Below are positions 53,108 through 64,000 of a stretch of 64,000 nt of DNA, piece by piece (positions within the stretch are counted from its first letter, which is position 1; every line of letters starts with the position of its first letter). A model generated the notes under the pieces. That model was given only the letters and a program-made list of their open reading frames with translations, was not told the DNA's origin and ran no database searches. Source of the stretch: Sinotaia quadrata (Eukaryota; Mollusca; Gastropoda; Architaenioglossa; Viviparidae); NCBI GenBank assembly GCA_028829895.1, contig CM054178.1, forward strand, positions 66,184,335-66,248,334, given 5' to 3'. The translations under genes and the position numbers were made by a program.

Positions 53108-53465
53108 TCAGTGTTGTACATCACGATACGTGTATTCAGTGTGTAATTTACAGGGTGTACCACGATATATGTATACAGAGAAGGCTAATTTACAGGGTTT
53201 ACCACGATATATGTTGACAGAGTAGGCTAATTTACGGGGTTTAACACGATAAATGCTTACATAGTAATTTTCAGGGTATACCACGATATATGTATATAGT
53301 ATAATTTACAGGGTATACCGCGATATATGTGTACAGAGTATGCTAATTTACAGGGTGTACCACGATACATGTGTACAGAGTAGGCTAATTTACAGTGTGT
53401 ACCACGATATATGTATACAGTATAATTTACAGGTTGTACTGCGATATATGTATGTAGAGTAATAA
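53108..53465. repeat. About 38-45 bp minisatellite, 8 copies
   Basis: TAATTTACAGGGTGTACCAC then GATATATGTATACAGAGTA, with deletions between copies. Confidence 0.92.
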
Positions 53466-53626
53466 AAAAATACCTATACACATTTTTGTCAACAGAGTGC
53501 AGGGTGAATTATGACTATGCACAGTAATGTATGTATCTTCTAGTACACACATCACATTAATTCACACGTTGTACTATTACTTTATGTATTGCGATTAATG
53601 TACCAACGTACAACATGTACTGTATG

Positions 53627-53941
53627 TACACAATATTGTAATATAGGCAGGTGTGTATTATGGTTCTAAGTACACAATATTGTAATATAGGCAGGTGTGT
53701 ATTATGGTTCTAAGTACACAATATTGTAATATAGGCAGGTGTGTATTATGGTTCTAAGTACACAATATTGTAATATAGGCAGGTGTGTATTATGGTTCTA
53801 AGTACACAATATTGTAATATAGGCAGGTGTGTATTATGGTTCTAAGTACACAATATTGTAATATAGACAGGTGTGTATTATGGTTCTAAGTATACAATAT
53901 TGTAATATAGACAGGTGTGTATTATGGTTCTAAGTACACAG
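53627..53941. repeat. 44-bp minisatellite, 7 nearly perfect copies
   Basis: TACACAATATTGTAATATAG then GCAGGTGTGTATTATGGTTC. Only a few substitutions in the last two copies. Confidence 0.97.
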
Positions 53942-53944
53942 AAA

Positions 53945-54760
53945 TACTGCATATACACATTAGTGGTGTAATTTACAGATAAGTAACATAATTATCGAAT
54001 AAGTACAGTATATATTCATAGAGTAATGTAATTCACGGGTGTGTGCTATGATTCTTCGTATAGGGAAACTTAAATTTAAACTTGGACACGTATTCTCCAT
54101 ACACTTTTTAATTTAAAAGAATGTTTACTATGTATTAATGACACAATTATGTACCGAAATATGGAATAGTCATTTATTAGAGAAATGGATAGTTACAGCT
54201 TTCAAATTTTAGTATTTAATAAATTAATAAAATAAATACATCATTCAGTATATTTTTCTAGTGTTGTCAAATCTTTCTTTCTTTTCTTCTTTTCTACATT
54301 ATGAGCTGCTATTGTCTGTTCCTGTGATTTTTTTTCTTCCTACCTTTATACAACTTTTCTCTTAAAATCAGATTTCCTTTCATTTTCTTTTAATTTAACT
54401 AAGGGCTGGTAATTTTAACTAAGAAAACATGAAGTCCCATTGCTAAAACACCCATTGCAATTTAATGACGTGGCTTTTCATTAAAAAAAATCCCTTGTGA
54501 TAGTTTGTGTTAGGATATAATTTGACGTTTATTACTTTTCAATATCTAGAGACATGATGAAGGGAGACATAATGCCCTGATTACTTTTTCTGTTCCTTTT
54601 TTTCTCTCTCTCTCTTCTAAAACTTGTATAATGTAATCGTTATTTGTTTTCCTTTTAGTTGTTTCCCTTTTTCGAATAAAGCCTTCTGTCGGTTGTCATA
54701 TAATGAAAAACTAAACATAATTTAGTTAACCTTGACCTTATAGTGTTGTCTTTCATGTTC
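53945..54760. other. AT-rich sequence upstream of the GATA exon
   Basis: Read as intron. Becomes pyrimidine-rich towards 54760. No other signal seen. Confidence 0.5.
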
Positions 54761-54767
54761 TTTTCAG
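54761..54767 (+). promoter_or_regulatory. Predicted 3' splice acceptor of the GATA exon
   Basis: TTTTCAG preceded by a T-rich tract from about 54742. It is the nearest strong acceptor upstream of the start codon. An alternative is that transcription starts within this region and the motif is unused. Confidence 0.6.
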
Positions 54768-54931
54768 TGCCACAAATGTCCGTGAGCAAGCTTTCCAAAT
54801 TTTCACAGCCTAAACTAAGACTGTTCGAGTACCGATATAATTAAATACATGAAGGAAAATTTTCACGGTGCCAACAAAGAGCAGATCTGTACAAGAGCGA
54901 TAATCGCGTACATGAAGCGAAATTGTGTTTC
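54768..54931 (+). other. GATA456: 5' UTR part of the GATA factor exon
   Basis: The stretch begins after a good 3' splice site (pyrimidine-rich run ending in TTTTCAG at 54761-54767) and runs to the ATG at 54932, so at least one non-coding exon should lie upstream. It has no in-frame ATG before 54932. The start codon has T at -3 and G at +4, a middling context. The segment contains two short upstream ORFs and a degenerate tandem duplication, described separately. The exon start is predicted from the splice motif alone. Confidence 0.65.
54776..54844 (+). promoter_or_regulatory. Upstream ORF 1 (22 codons) in the GATA 5' UTR
   Basis: The ATG at 54776 opens 22 codons ending at TAA 54842-54844, in the same frame as the main CDS but closed before it. 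The start context is weak (C at -3). If the 5' UTR is as predicted, scanning ribosomes meet this first. There is no sign that the peptide itself is conserved. Confidence 0.4.
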
Positions 54932-54962
54932 ATGGCCTACACTGACCAGTGGACGCCACTGA
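54849..54962 (+). promoter_or_regulatory. Upstream ORF 2 (37 codons), overlapping the GATA start
   Basis: The ATG at 54849, with a second in-frame ATG at 54912, opens a frame that ends at TGA 54960-54962, 31 bases past the main ATG and in a different frame. Overlapping upstream ORFs usually lower translation of the main frame, because reinitiation at the main ATG is impossible after they terminate. Both ATGs have T at -3, so leaky scanning is expected. Confidence 0.45.
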
Positions 54963-56384
54963 CCTCGTACCGTTCGGCAAAGGACGATACAGGATTCGAA
55001 CCCCGTTTCGCTCACTCCGGCACGTGTTTGACTAGTGGAACAGCAAGCACAACCCCACCAACTCCCTCGACAGCGATCTCTTACATCACTTCAGGCTCGT
55101 CTACAACGTGTACATATTCTACCCCGATTAAAAAGGAGCCAACGCTTTCTTTCTCAGGGTGCCTGCAGTCTCAGAAGCTCTCTCAGCACCCATCCTTCTC
55201 ATCTCGCGCGGAGTCCGAAACCCAGAGGACCTACCAGTCGAGAAGGCTCCCAAATTTACCACCTTACCGGAACTCTCCTGAGACGCAAAACACGGGGAGT
55301 ACGGAATACAGCGGCAGTTTTCCTCGGAAAGTGAGTGATTTCATCCGGGCAGAAAACCTCACTCGGACTTCCGATTTGTCTTCGGCCAGGACGGAAACGA
55401 GTTCGTTAGATTATCGGAATTTAGACTCTGCAAATTCCGCGCAGCTGGGGTACCGTACTTTGGATCCCGGGAATCCAGCAGGTGGGTACCCTGGAGAAAG
55501 CGGAGGGCCATTACTACCGTCTGAAGACGTTGAAGTGTTTTTCAACCACCTGGATCGCGTTCGAGGTAATAGTGGACTAACTTCAAGCAACAGTGGTCTC
55601 CGAAGTTATCACTCTGCCTTAATAAGCAGCACAACTTCAAGTGACGTATTACGAGCTGTGTCGTCATCAACATTGACGTCATCTTCAGCAAAGCTCTCAG
55701 ATTTGGGTCACAATTTTAGGTCACCTTTAATCTCTTCATCCCCATCAGCTGTTTATTCCGGGAGAGGCACTCACCATCCACTCAGTAGCTCAACAATGTA
55801 CCAGGCGGGACTTGCTGCACCCCCTCCCTCCCTTTCCACCTCAGCGCTTTCCCATTCGTCAACCGCGGGTACCGGTGCGTACTCGCCTCACTTACCTCTC
55901 ACCCAGGAACCCTCCCACTCTTCCAGCTACCTGCATGTATCGGGAAATCCCGTTTATGTTCCCACAACCCGTGCGATGCTATCAATGCCACAGTACCATA
56001 TTGGAAGCGGAACTGGAAATCAGACTTCGTCACCTTCGAACCATTCAGGAACAGCGTCTATGTGGGGAATGAGTCCAGAAGGTGTCATGGCTCCTCACGG
56101 AATGGGAATATCTCCCCAGCACACCTCAACGCCAACGCCCTCAAGGTTTGGGTTCAGTTCTTCCCCCCATGCGTCGTCGGCGTCAGGGATGGGGATAGGA
56201 GTTGGCGGGCGGTCGTCAGTTGACAGCAGTGGTTTTACAGCTCACCTTTCGCGGTCTGCTGCAAGTGCTGGTCTCAGCCCATATTCTGTGCCGTCGTACA
56301 TGCGTTCGGATCTTTCGCCCATGTCGCCATGGAACACATTCAACAACATGGCGCTTCAGCAGGGCTTCAGACAAATCGGGCCGG
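54932..56384 (+). CDS. GATA456: GATA4/5/6-class transcription factor, N-terminal coding exon (partial)
   Basis: First 484 codons plus one base of a GATA4/5/6-type zinc-finger activator, a nuclear protein that in animals binds WGATAR sites and controls endoderm, gut and heart mesoderm genes. Numbering from the ATG at 54932: the start MAYTDQW resembles the MALTDGGW start of long-form vertebrate GATA6; an acidic/aromatic patch EDVEVFFNHLDRV lies at 198-210, comparable to the EDLLLFTDLDQ patch of GATA6; MYQ at 289; PVYVPTTR at 340-347, the hallmark of the GATA-N activation region, followed by a PQYH..GSG stretch; WGMSP at 378; WNTFNNMALQQGF near the end. The remainder is Ser/Thr/Pro-rich and looks disordered. 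The frame stays open upstream to a TTG at 54923, but 54932 is the first in-frame ATG, with an in-frame stop at 54842-54844. The exon ends in phase 1 at a GTAAGT donor. Both CxxC fingers and the basic tail are absent and must lie beyond 64000. Class assignment is confident; the exact paralogue name is inferred. Confidence 0.93.
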
Positions 56385-56390
56385 GTAAGT
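56385..56390 (+). promoter_or_regulatory. 5' splice donor of the GATA coding exon
   Basis: Perfect GTAAGT after CCGG. Conserved-looking protein sequence stops here and the frame then reads through only nine low-complexity residues to a TAA. The intron is phase 1. Confidence 0.88.
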
Positions 56391-56467
56391 TAAGTTTAGT
56401 GTTGTTTGTTTAATTTGTTTTTTTTTTCCTTTTATTCTATCCTTTATCTCTCTTTCTAAGTCTTTTA

Positions 56468-56618
<151 letters not shown>

Positions 56619-56875
56619 TAATTTCTCTTCTTATTTTTCTCTATTATTTTTTTATTAAAATTCTCTCCCCCGCCGCTTCGTTATTTTTTCCTTCCCTTTT
56701 CTCTCTATTTTTTCTTGATTTGTTCTGTTTCTCTGTTGGTCACTTACTCATACTGAGTTCTTTGAAATAGAGAAGCTGTCTTTTTCATAATATAGTCTTT
56801 TATTTTTATTACCTTCCTCTTCTTATTTATAAAATGGACATCGTTTATATAAATTACAGCGAAAGAAGAAAAGTA

Positions 56876-56878
<3 letters not shown>

Positions 56879-56922
<44 letters not shown>

Positions 56923-56932
56923 ACTCTCTGTC
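56879..56932. repeat. (CT)n microsatellite
   Basis: CT dinucleotides with a few interruptions towards the end. Confidence 0.95.
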
Positions 56933-59900
56933 ATACACACAAATTAATTCTCACAAATTAAATACAAAGTCACCTAAGTTTTTTCTGATGTTCCTGGTTC
57001 TATCAACTAAGGGTCATTAACAGCATTGTCCTCTCATTTTGTACTAAATGACGGAAAATTTCAAAAACTGATTCTAGGATTGAAAAAGAAAATGAAGCAG
57101 TGAGAAAACAAATTAACTTTGAAAGAATTTTTTTGATACATTGCTGCATTTCAATGGATACACCTACAGTATCAAAGTTGTCTTCTCCTGAAAATGAGCT
57201 AGCGCTGCCTAAGGTCTTCTTGCCTGATATTCTGAGGGGCTTGAGAAATAGCTGATCTGTCCTGCTAGGGTCGCTCCCAATTATCCCTACATAAAAGACA
57301 TGACAGCCAATCAGAATAAGGATTCAATACTCAATACTAACATAAATTTCTCTATATATTATACAACATCAGCAATCGTAATAACGGGATCTTCACAGAT
57401 AAACCTGTCTTGAGGTACTTTGGGGTTGATCTTATAATAATGTAATATTTCAATTGTTATTGTTAATTTTATAATACATCTATAAAATAGTGTGGATTGT
57501 TGGGTATATTATTATCAAAAACTGTTAAACTGATAATTTTGGTAACACAAGTGATTTAAGGTTTCCACTCAGCAAGAGATGGAGACAAAGAGGTATAAAT
57601 AGACAAAATAAAGAATAAGACGTTATAATTACGTTATTGTTACGTTTCACGACAAACAAACAGGAGTTACGATAAATAAAGTGAAACAAAGTAAGATTTA
57701 ACAATAACTAAATACATGTATATAGGCCTATATATATTAAATAACTCTTTAAGAATAGCTATCCAAATAGCCATAGAAATCCATAAACCGCCTATCACTA
57801 TTCATTTGATTCAAACAGAATGATTTTAGATTAGAGTAATAAATAAAAAATTAGTTTTACGCACTGACGTCATATCCAACACTTGGCGACGTCATCGTAA
57901 TGATACCAGGCCGGAAATAATCCACAGCACTGTTTCTATTATCACAATTTCTGAACTTCAAGCATAAAAATAGCAAGTAGTTGAAAGTAGGAAAAATATA
58001 TAATGAAACATAATTAATTACAGATTCAAAGTGTATTGCACCTTATCATACAAATGTTTGTTTATTTAAATCTTTATCTCTGCAAAACAAGTAGGCCTAC
58101 TATTAGACATATTTATCATTCCAAGAATGTATTTCAAAAAGTGCAAAGTGTTAGGAACTGCACCCTGGTTTTCAATGTAGAGGCCCCCACCTTCCCTTGA
58201 GTAACTTCCACAATCAAAATAAATTACAGGACACATCGAGAACTATTCTCTCATTAATTAATATGCATGACTTTCTCACATCTTTTACACTCATGCTCTA
58301 TCAATACACGTGTCATTTATTCAAAATTGGGTTCAAGGCCACAGAATTCTCAAAGTGAAATAGTCACGTACTAGGATCTCAAGGTCAATGCGAGACGCGA
58401 AAGTAGCTTCGGGTGACTGCGCATCAATAACCATGTAGAGTGCTAATCTGCTAACAGTTTAGACAAACAACTAGAATGCACGCATCGCCACTTCTTAACT
58501 CGCCGCTAATCCTGCAGATCTCAGTTTTCACTCACTCTCAGTCAGACAACTTCTTTTTCTTCTCCATCCTGTCTTTCAACTCACTTACAAATACATGTAC
58601 TTTACGAATAAACATTTAGAAGATTCTGAGTTAAAATTGCAAATAAACAATTCTTAATTAAAATTGAAAATGTATGTTTTTTATAAAAAAAATTATAGGG
58701 CTAGTTCCCATCGTATAACTAGCAGTCTTCAGTTCATCAAAAACAAATAAAAACAAAACAAAAAAACACCCTATATTCGAAAACTGAAAATTCTATCTAG
58801 TTACTAAGAAAACGGAATAGTTGAACCAACTTCTGTTCAGTAAAATTATATTTCAAAAAAAAAAAAGAAAAGAAACGCCATATAGTTCTTACAAGAATTC
58901 TACTGGCGTCTTTCCTCTAGGGCGTCTACGCCATATTAAAAGATGAAAATGATTGTTTCTGGAACAAACAACAGTATAATATAAAAATAAAAATATGATG
59001 ATAATAATTATAATAGGTATTATTTATTCATGCTATTTCACCAAAAGTTTAGTCACAAGTTCAAAGATTCATGAACTCAATTTCATATGCATTTGCGTCA
59101 CGGGAAAACTGAATGTTCTAAACAGGAGACGCATAGAGAGATACTGTCACAGGCATTTCACTTAATGCACTTCACCTTGTGAAAGTTTTGTCACGGTTTA
59201 CCGATACGTTTCCTGTGCCCTTTCTCTTTCACAACTTTATGTGATTTGATGAATAAAGCGGCACATTAAATTTTTCTAAAGGTTATATTGGTCACTCGTT
59301 GCCTCCTCGCAACACTGGAACTCACAAAGCTGGAACTTCGGCTTGAACAGACCCTATTCTACTCTAAGACAGGACTCCATTCTAGAGAGCAAATATCCAT
59401 TCGATCAAGTCAATTAACGCGTTAATTATTCTCACTCTGTAGGTGGACCTAATCTCAAAATGGTTCCAATTAAGTCTTAGGAAATAGCCGGTTTCATCCT
59501 TGCAAATTATGGGTAATATGTCACACAACAGTTTGGAAAATACAAATTTTAGTCATAATTTGTGAGTCATCGAGGAGGGTCACTTCTGCCACTAATAAGA
59601 AAAGGTTGTTGGAAATCGATTTTTTAATAATTAGTATTTATTGGAACTTGTTAACTCCCCTTACTAATGCCATGGGAGAAAGTACAAATAAAGCACCACA
59701 AACAACAACAAAAAATAATAATTTGTTATCATCATACTGGAACAAATTTGATTTCTGATGCTAACATTTAGGTTAAAAATTCCGTCATATGACAGGGAAC
59801 TAGGTCACGTGCTCATTAAAGTAATTATTTTTTAGTCACTCTTTAGGAAGGAGAGTCCTGGTAAGGTTAATGGATCAACAGCCTTGTAGCAAATTGTTGT

Positions 59901-60289
59901 TATTTTTGTATTAAATTCAACCACGATAGCACAGAATGAAAACTCTTGGTTGTACGGGATCTCCAGTTTAGTAACGATAATCATGTGGCAAGTCTTCTCA
60001 TGACGTCACATAAAACCACCCCAAAATGGCAAAATTTGCTCTAGACATAAAGAAATATAATATTGTGGAGCAGATAACGCTTTGCACACATTTTTGCGTT
60101 ATATAGAATTGTCGTGCAATGCGCTTGAATTTTATTTAGTTACTCATTCCACTTCTTCTCATTTAACGTTTCTTCCCGGTGTTGTATCAGATTTGTTCCT
60201 TTTGTAGGTCAGTGACATGCGCATCGTCCCTAGTCTACGAGTTAATCACTCAGTGTCACGCATCGTTAATTCTTCCTGGAATATTTTAC

Positions 60290-60465
60290 TCGCTTTTATT
60301 ATACTACATTAATATTATTTAATTTTTAAAATACCGTCAAAATTGTCCGCTTTTATCATACTACATTAATATTATTAAATTTTAAAATACCGTCAAAATT
60401 GTCCGCTTTTATTATACTACATTAATATTATTAATTTTTAAAATAGCGTCGAAATTGTCCCCTAA
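60290..60465. repeat. About 59-bp repeat, 3 copies
   Basis: CTTTTATTATACTACATTAA then AAAATACCGTCAAAATTGTCC. Confidence 0.95.
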
Positions 60466-60839
60466 AATCCAGCAGATCACGAGTACCAGTTAACTGCGAC
60501 ATACATTCAGTTCGCTCAGTACATGTAACGTAACTGACGTAAAGCGGCGCGTGATAGATGTGCTCTGTGTTGTTATCACACTTGTCTACAGATTGTACTG
60601 TTTACATTGGTAACCAATGCTTTGGGGAAATCGTATTATTGAAATATCCGCTGTAATCACGCTCTGCAGGCCTATATTGTGTTTCGCTGTAAAAATTATT
60701 GTTATTGGAATCCACTGTGTCGTACCATTAGAAACTTTCATACGTGTCCTTGTAGAGAGTTTAGTGAAATTATTTGTTAAATTACTGTATCTCCTTGTGT
60801 TTAGTGCAATTAATCATTTTATAATCACCTATGTAGTGT

Positions 60840-61060
60840 TTTGTGCCATTATTATGTACACCTCTGTACACCTCTGTACATATTAAACATTATTATGTAC
60901 ACCTCTGTAGTGTTTTGTGCCATTAATTATTGTTATATACAACTATATGGTGTTTTTGTGTCATTAATCATTGTTATATGTACATAGTAGTGTTTTTGTT
61001 CCATTAATCATTAATAAATTGATTAATTAATCATTGTGTACCTCCACAGTTAGTTGGTGT
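60840..61060. repeat. Degenerate repeats around CATTAATCATTGTTATATAC
   Basis: Includes an exact CACCTCTGTA repeat. Copies diverge. Confidence 0.7.
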
Positions 61061-61259
61061 GATTGATCGTTATATCAATTTACCTCCCCATTATGATTTG
61101 TCTTTAATCACATGTGTCGTATTACTGCATTTTCTTACTGAGTTTGGTGCCATTAAACTTACTTAATCCACCTTACTCTGGTTCATGCAATCAATATACC
61201 TCCAAGATGCCTATGTACCCTGCCATTAATCTCCATCACTAACACCTGTTACAGAATTA

Positions 61260-61790
61260 GGGTTATGCAAAATATATGTGCTTATTAAGTCTTACTGATG
61301 AGAAAACGATTACCTGTCCACCCAGAACTCTATATTTACACATGCTTGATCCTGGGTACCCTTCACCCTGGGTACATCCATCACCAAGCAACCGCTCGAC
61401 GTCCACTTCAAAATCAAGCGGGACAAACTGGCAGTGGAAAGATAAAGGTAGCCAGGGTGTGAGTCGGACAAATAGGGTAGGTAACTCCATGGACACATGC
61501 GCCCTGAGGGTGAAAGAATGGAACAAAAGGGGAAATTGAGAATGGGAGGGGAGCGCTACTGTGGAACTAGGTGTGTGCAAATCTAGCACACAGGAATGTC
61601 ATGCTTGGGTTGTCCAGCACACCAGCCTTTCCCAGTACTCAGTGTCTCTGGGCGATGAGAATCGAGAGGGTTCCTTTGGAACTGTGACTCCTGGGCGAAA
61701 GTTGGTCGAGAGAGGGTCTGTTGTTTGGTCGTCATTTGGTCAGAGGCTTGTTGGCAGTTTTGCAACAGAAATCTTCGAAGGCTAACTCTA
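61260..61790. other. GC-balanced unique segment in the intron
   Basis: Contains frames of 87 codons (61276-61539, plus) and 108 codons (61263-61589, minus) without recognised domains. It stands out by composition from the AT-rich intron; possibly a transposon remnant. Confidence 0.3.
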
Positions 61791-62235
61791 TTAATGTACT
61801 CCATCGTTAAATATTATACTCGCTCTGTCTAATGTAGTCTGCTCGGTGTCTTATGTTAGATTCGCTCTGTCTAATATTGTCTACTTGGTGTCTAATGTTA
61901 GACTATATCTGTCTATAATGTTTTCTTCTCTATATGTCTAATGTTATATTCCTCTGTCAATGTTGTCTACTCGATGTCTACTTTTAGACTCGCTCTGTCC
62001 AATATTGTCTACTAGATTTCCAATGTTAGACTAGATCTGTCTAATGTTGTCTGTTCGATATGTCCAATGTTATATTCGATTCGTTAACTGGTATACTCGA
62101 TATGTCTAATTTTTATACTAGATCCTATGAATGCTATACTCGACATTTTTAATTTTATTACTCTATACGTCTAATTTTATGTTCTATCTGTTTGACGGTA
62201 TACTCAGTATGTCTATTGCTGCACTCTAAATGTCT
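61790..62235. repeat. Degenerate array of TCTAATGTTnnACTCGCTCTG type
   Basis: About 18 diverged copies of roughly 23 bp. Confidence 0.85.
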
Positions 62236-63349
62236 AATGTTGTACTTTATGGTACTTTCCAGCATTTCTTTAAAGACCTTGCCTGAGCATGAGATTTAAA
62301 GATTGTTAATTTTAACGTTACACAAATGCTGATGACAGACTAGTTGCCAGACTCACCCTTCAGTCTCCTCAAAATAATTCTCTTGGTTTAGATATTTATT
62401 ATAGTGACAAATGAATCCATGTAATATTGCGTGAATTAATTGGGCACATTATTCTAATAACAACTAATTATGCATATAAAATCATTCACACTGCTCCGCC
62501 CCCCCCCCCTTCCCCCAGCCCAATTCCCTTTGGTCTTTCTCTCGCTAATAATTAGTCAATTTCCGTTATTATGATAACAATTTTTTAAAAAATATTTTAC
62601 AAAATAATGAATCTATAAATTAATGCACGTAAATACGAAGGTGATCCGGACCACCTATTCTGTCTTTGAATGATTTTATGGATCGTAACATGAATTCTAT
62701 CTCAGAGTTTGTCAGATGCCCACTTATCCATATCATCAGTTGGTGGAAGGGTCCTTCAGCAACTGACACATCAACAGTTCATTGTTGAATACTTTGGTCG
62801 ATTTTGGACTTCACTCAACTTGTCTCACATGAAAAGTGCACCTCAGTATTAGGTTCTTAGCTCAATAGTCATAGAACAAATATCAACTGAAATGCCAAAA
62901 CAGGAAATAGGAAATCCACTCTTGTCTGAATATTCAGCAATTTTATCTTCGATTCATGGAAATAAATGCAGCCTCTGTGAGTTAGGCAAAGTTTTCATCA
63001 TGAACAACGAATTCGAGTCTCTTGCTATTTATATCAATCTGTACATCTGCAGTGGAAAAATTCCATTAACTAAGGTCATCAAGCATTGGGTTTGAACAAC
63101 AACCCCCCACCCCCTACAACCGTTTGAGCGTAGTTTCTAATCTGCTTATAGTGACTGACTTCCCTTTTTAACATACCTGTGACCTCCTAAAATGTCAGTA
63201 ATCTGCATATGGCGCGACTTTCGGCATTACATCACCCAATCACCAGTGTAAAGAAATGTATAACACAAAAATGAAAACATCAAAGAATTTAGCAATGAAT
63301 GAAGATACAATTTTAGTTAGTAAGACAGGCATAATTTGCTCCTGACTCC

Positions 63350-63500
63350 ATGACACTCTATACGCCTAATGTTGTATACTCTATCGGTCTAATGTTATAT
63401 CCAATCAGTTGTGTATTATACTCGATCTCTCTTAATGGTATACTCGATCAGTTTACTGGTGTAATCAATCAATGTGCAGGTGTGATCAGTGGTGGCGCTG
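63350..63500. repeat. Second block of the TCTAATGTTATACTCGATC array
   Basis: Same motif family as 61790-62235, 1.1 kb further on. Confidence 0.7.
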
Positions 63501-63754
63501 GTGTAATCGATTCACTAATGTATGTGGAAACATTTAGGACATGCAGGGAATTATTAAAATGAGCTACAATTAACATCAATATAAGTACTTTGGTATTGTA
63601 CAGAATGTATGACAAATATTAATTATATATGTATGTATGTATGATCACTGATCTGTTGATATTCATTTCTTTTGTTTGTAAGCTGCTTATAGTGCCCCTC
63701 TATTGCCCCCCCCCCTCCATGTCACAGTCAGAAATATTTTTTGATGTGGAGGGA

Positions 63755-64000
63755 ATTCTTGCCAGGACATATATATTGTGGCTGGCATTTAATATATATG
63801 CTGAGACTAGAGTATAATATATATTGTGGCTGGGTATAATACATGTATATATACTGAGACTACGGTATAATACATATATATTGTTGCTGGTGTATAATAC
63901 ATATATATATAATGGGTCTAGCGTATAATACATATACTGTGGCTGGCGTTTAATACATATAACCTGTGGCTTGCATATAATACATATATGTATTGTGGCT
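63755..64000. repeat. About 28-bp minisatellite running off the window end
   Basis: GTATAATACATATATATTGT then GGCTGGC, about nine copies with variable AT length. Confidence 0.93.

Noticed and set aside
54923..54931. TTG at 54923 as start of the GATA protein
   Set aside because: Nuclear genes of animals use ATG; the first in-frame ATG is at 54932 and begins the GATA6-like MAxTD motif.
54992..55002. Perfect tRNA B-box (GGTTCGAATCC on minus) inside the GATA exon
   Set aside because: It encodes the residues GFEP of the protein and no tRNA fold surrounds it; coincidence.
61263..61589. 87- and 108-codon frames in the intron as a missing GATA exon
   Set aside because: Neither contains CxxC pairs or other GATA-finger residues.

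Overview
This is a eukaryotic nuclear window, AT-rich and mostly non-coding, packed with microsatellites and minisatellites. I see no operons, Shine-Dalgarno sites, CRISPR arrays or convincing tRNA/rRNA genes. The one gene I recognise encodes the N-terminal part of a GATA4/5/6-class transcription factor. Intron/exon structure, animal-type hAT remnants and the very high VNTR density suggest an animal genome. A lophotrochozoan, probably a mollusc, is my best guess, but this is inference and not proven by the sequence.

Layout. 1-14 kb: non-coding DNA with many tandem arrays (units of 16 to 93 bp), a fold-back element with 59-bp arms (6434-6762), a hAT-like terminus (about 7349) running into a very homogeneous 27-bp minisatellite (7541-8148), and a 360-bp GAAA tract. 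14-24 kb: simple repeats, a decayed coding-like stretch (about 16377-17010), the first copy of a 428-bp dispersed repeat (18106-18533), a 22-bp array and a 68-bp array with higher-order structure (23090-23765). 24-36 kb: two copies of a 144-bp dispersed repeat (25667 and 30552), more minisatellites, a small hAT-type MITE inserted in one of them (28915-29084), the second copy of the 428-bp repeat in inverted orientation (31741-32161), and two regions with promoter-like motifs (28140-28390 and 33900-34200). 36-54 kb: mostly featureless AT-rich DNA with arrays, a CTCF-like motif (41784), a possible non-coding first exon (about 49420-49554) and a 33-bp array carrying 16 regularly spaced GATAA units (51328-51862).

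54.77-56.38 kb: the gene. A 3' splice site at 54766-54767 opens an exon with about 164 nt of 5' UTR holding two short upstream ORFs, followed by 484 codons and a perfect GTAAGT donor at 56385. The zinc fingers are not in the window. From 56385 to at least 64000 the sequence reads as the first part of the following intron, with its own microsatellites and degenerate arrays.

Nearly all other long open frames lie in tandem arrays whose unit length is a multiple of three or in dinucleotide repeats, and I do not call them genes.
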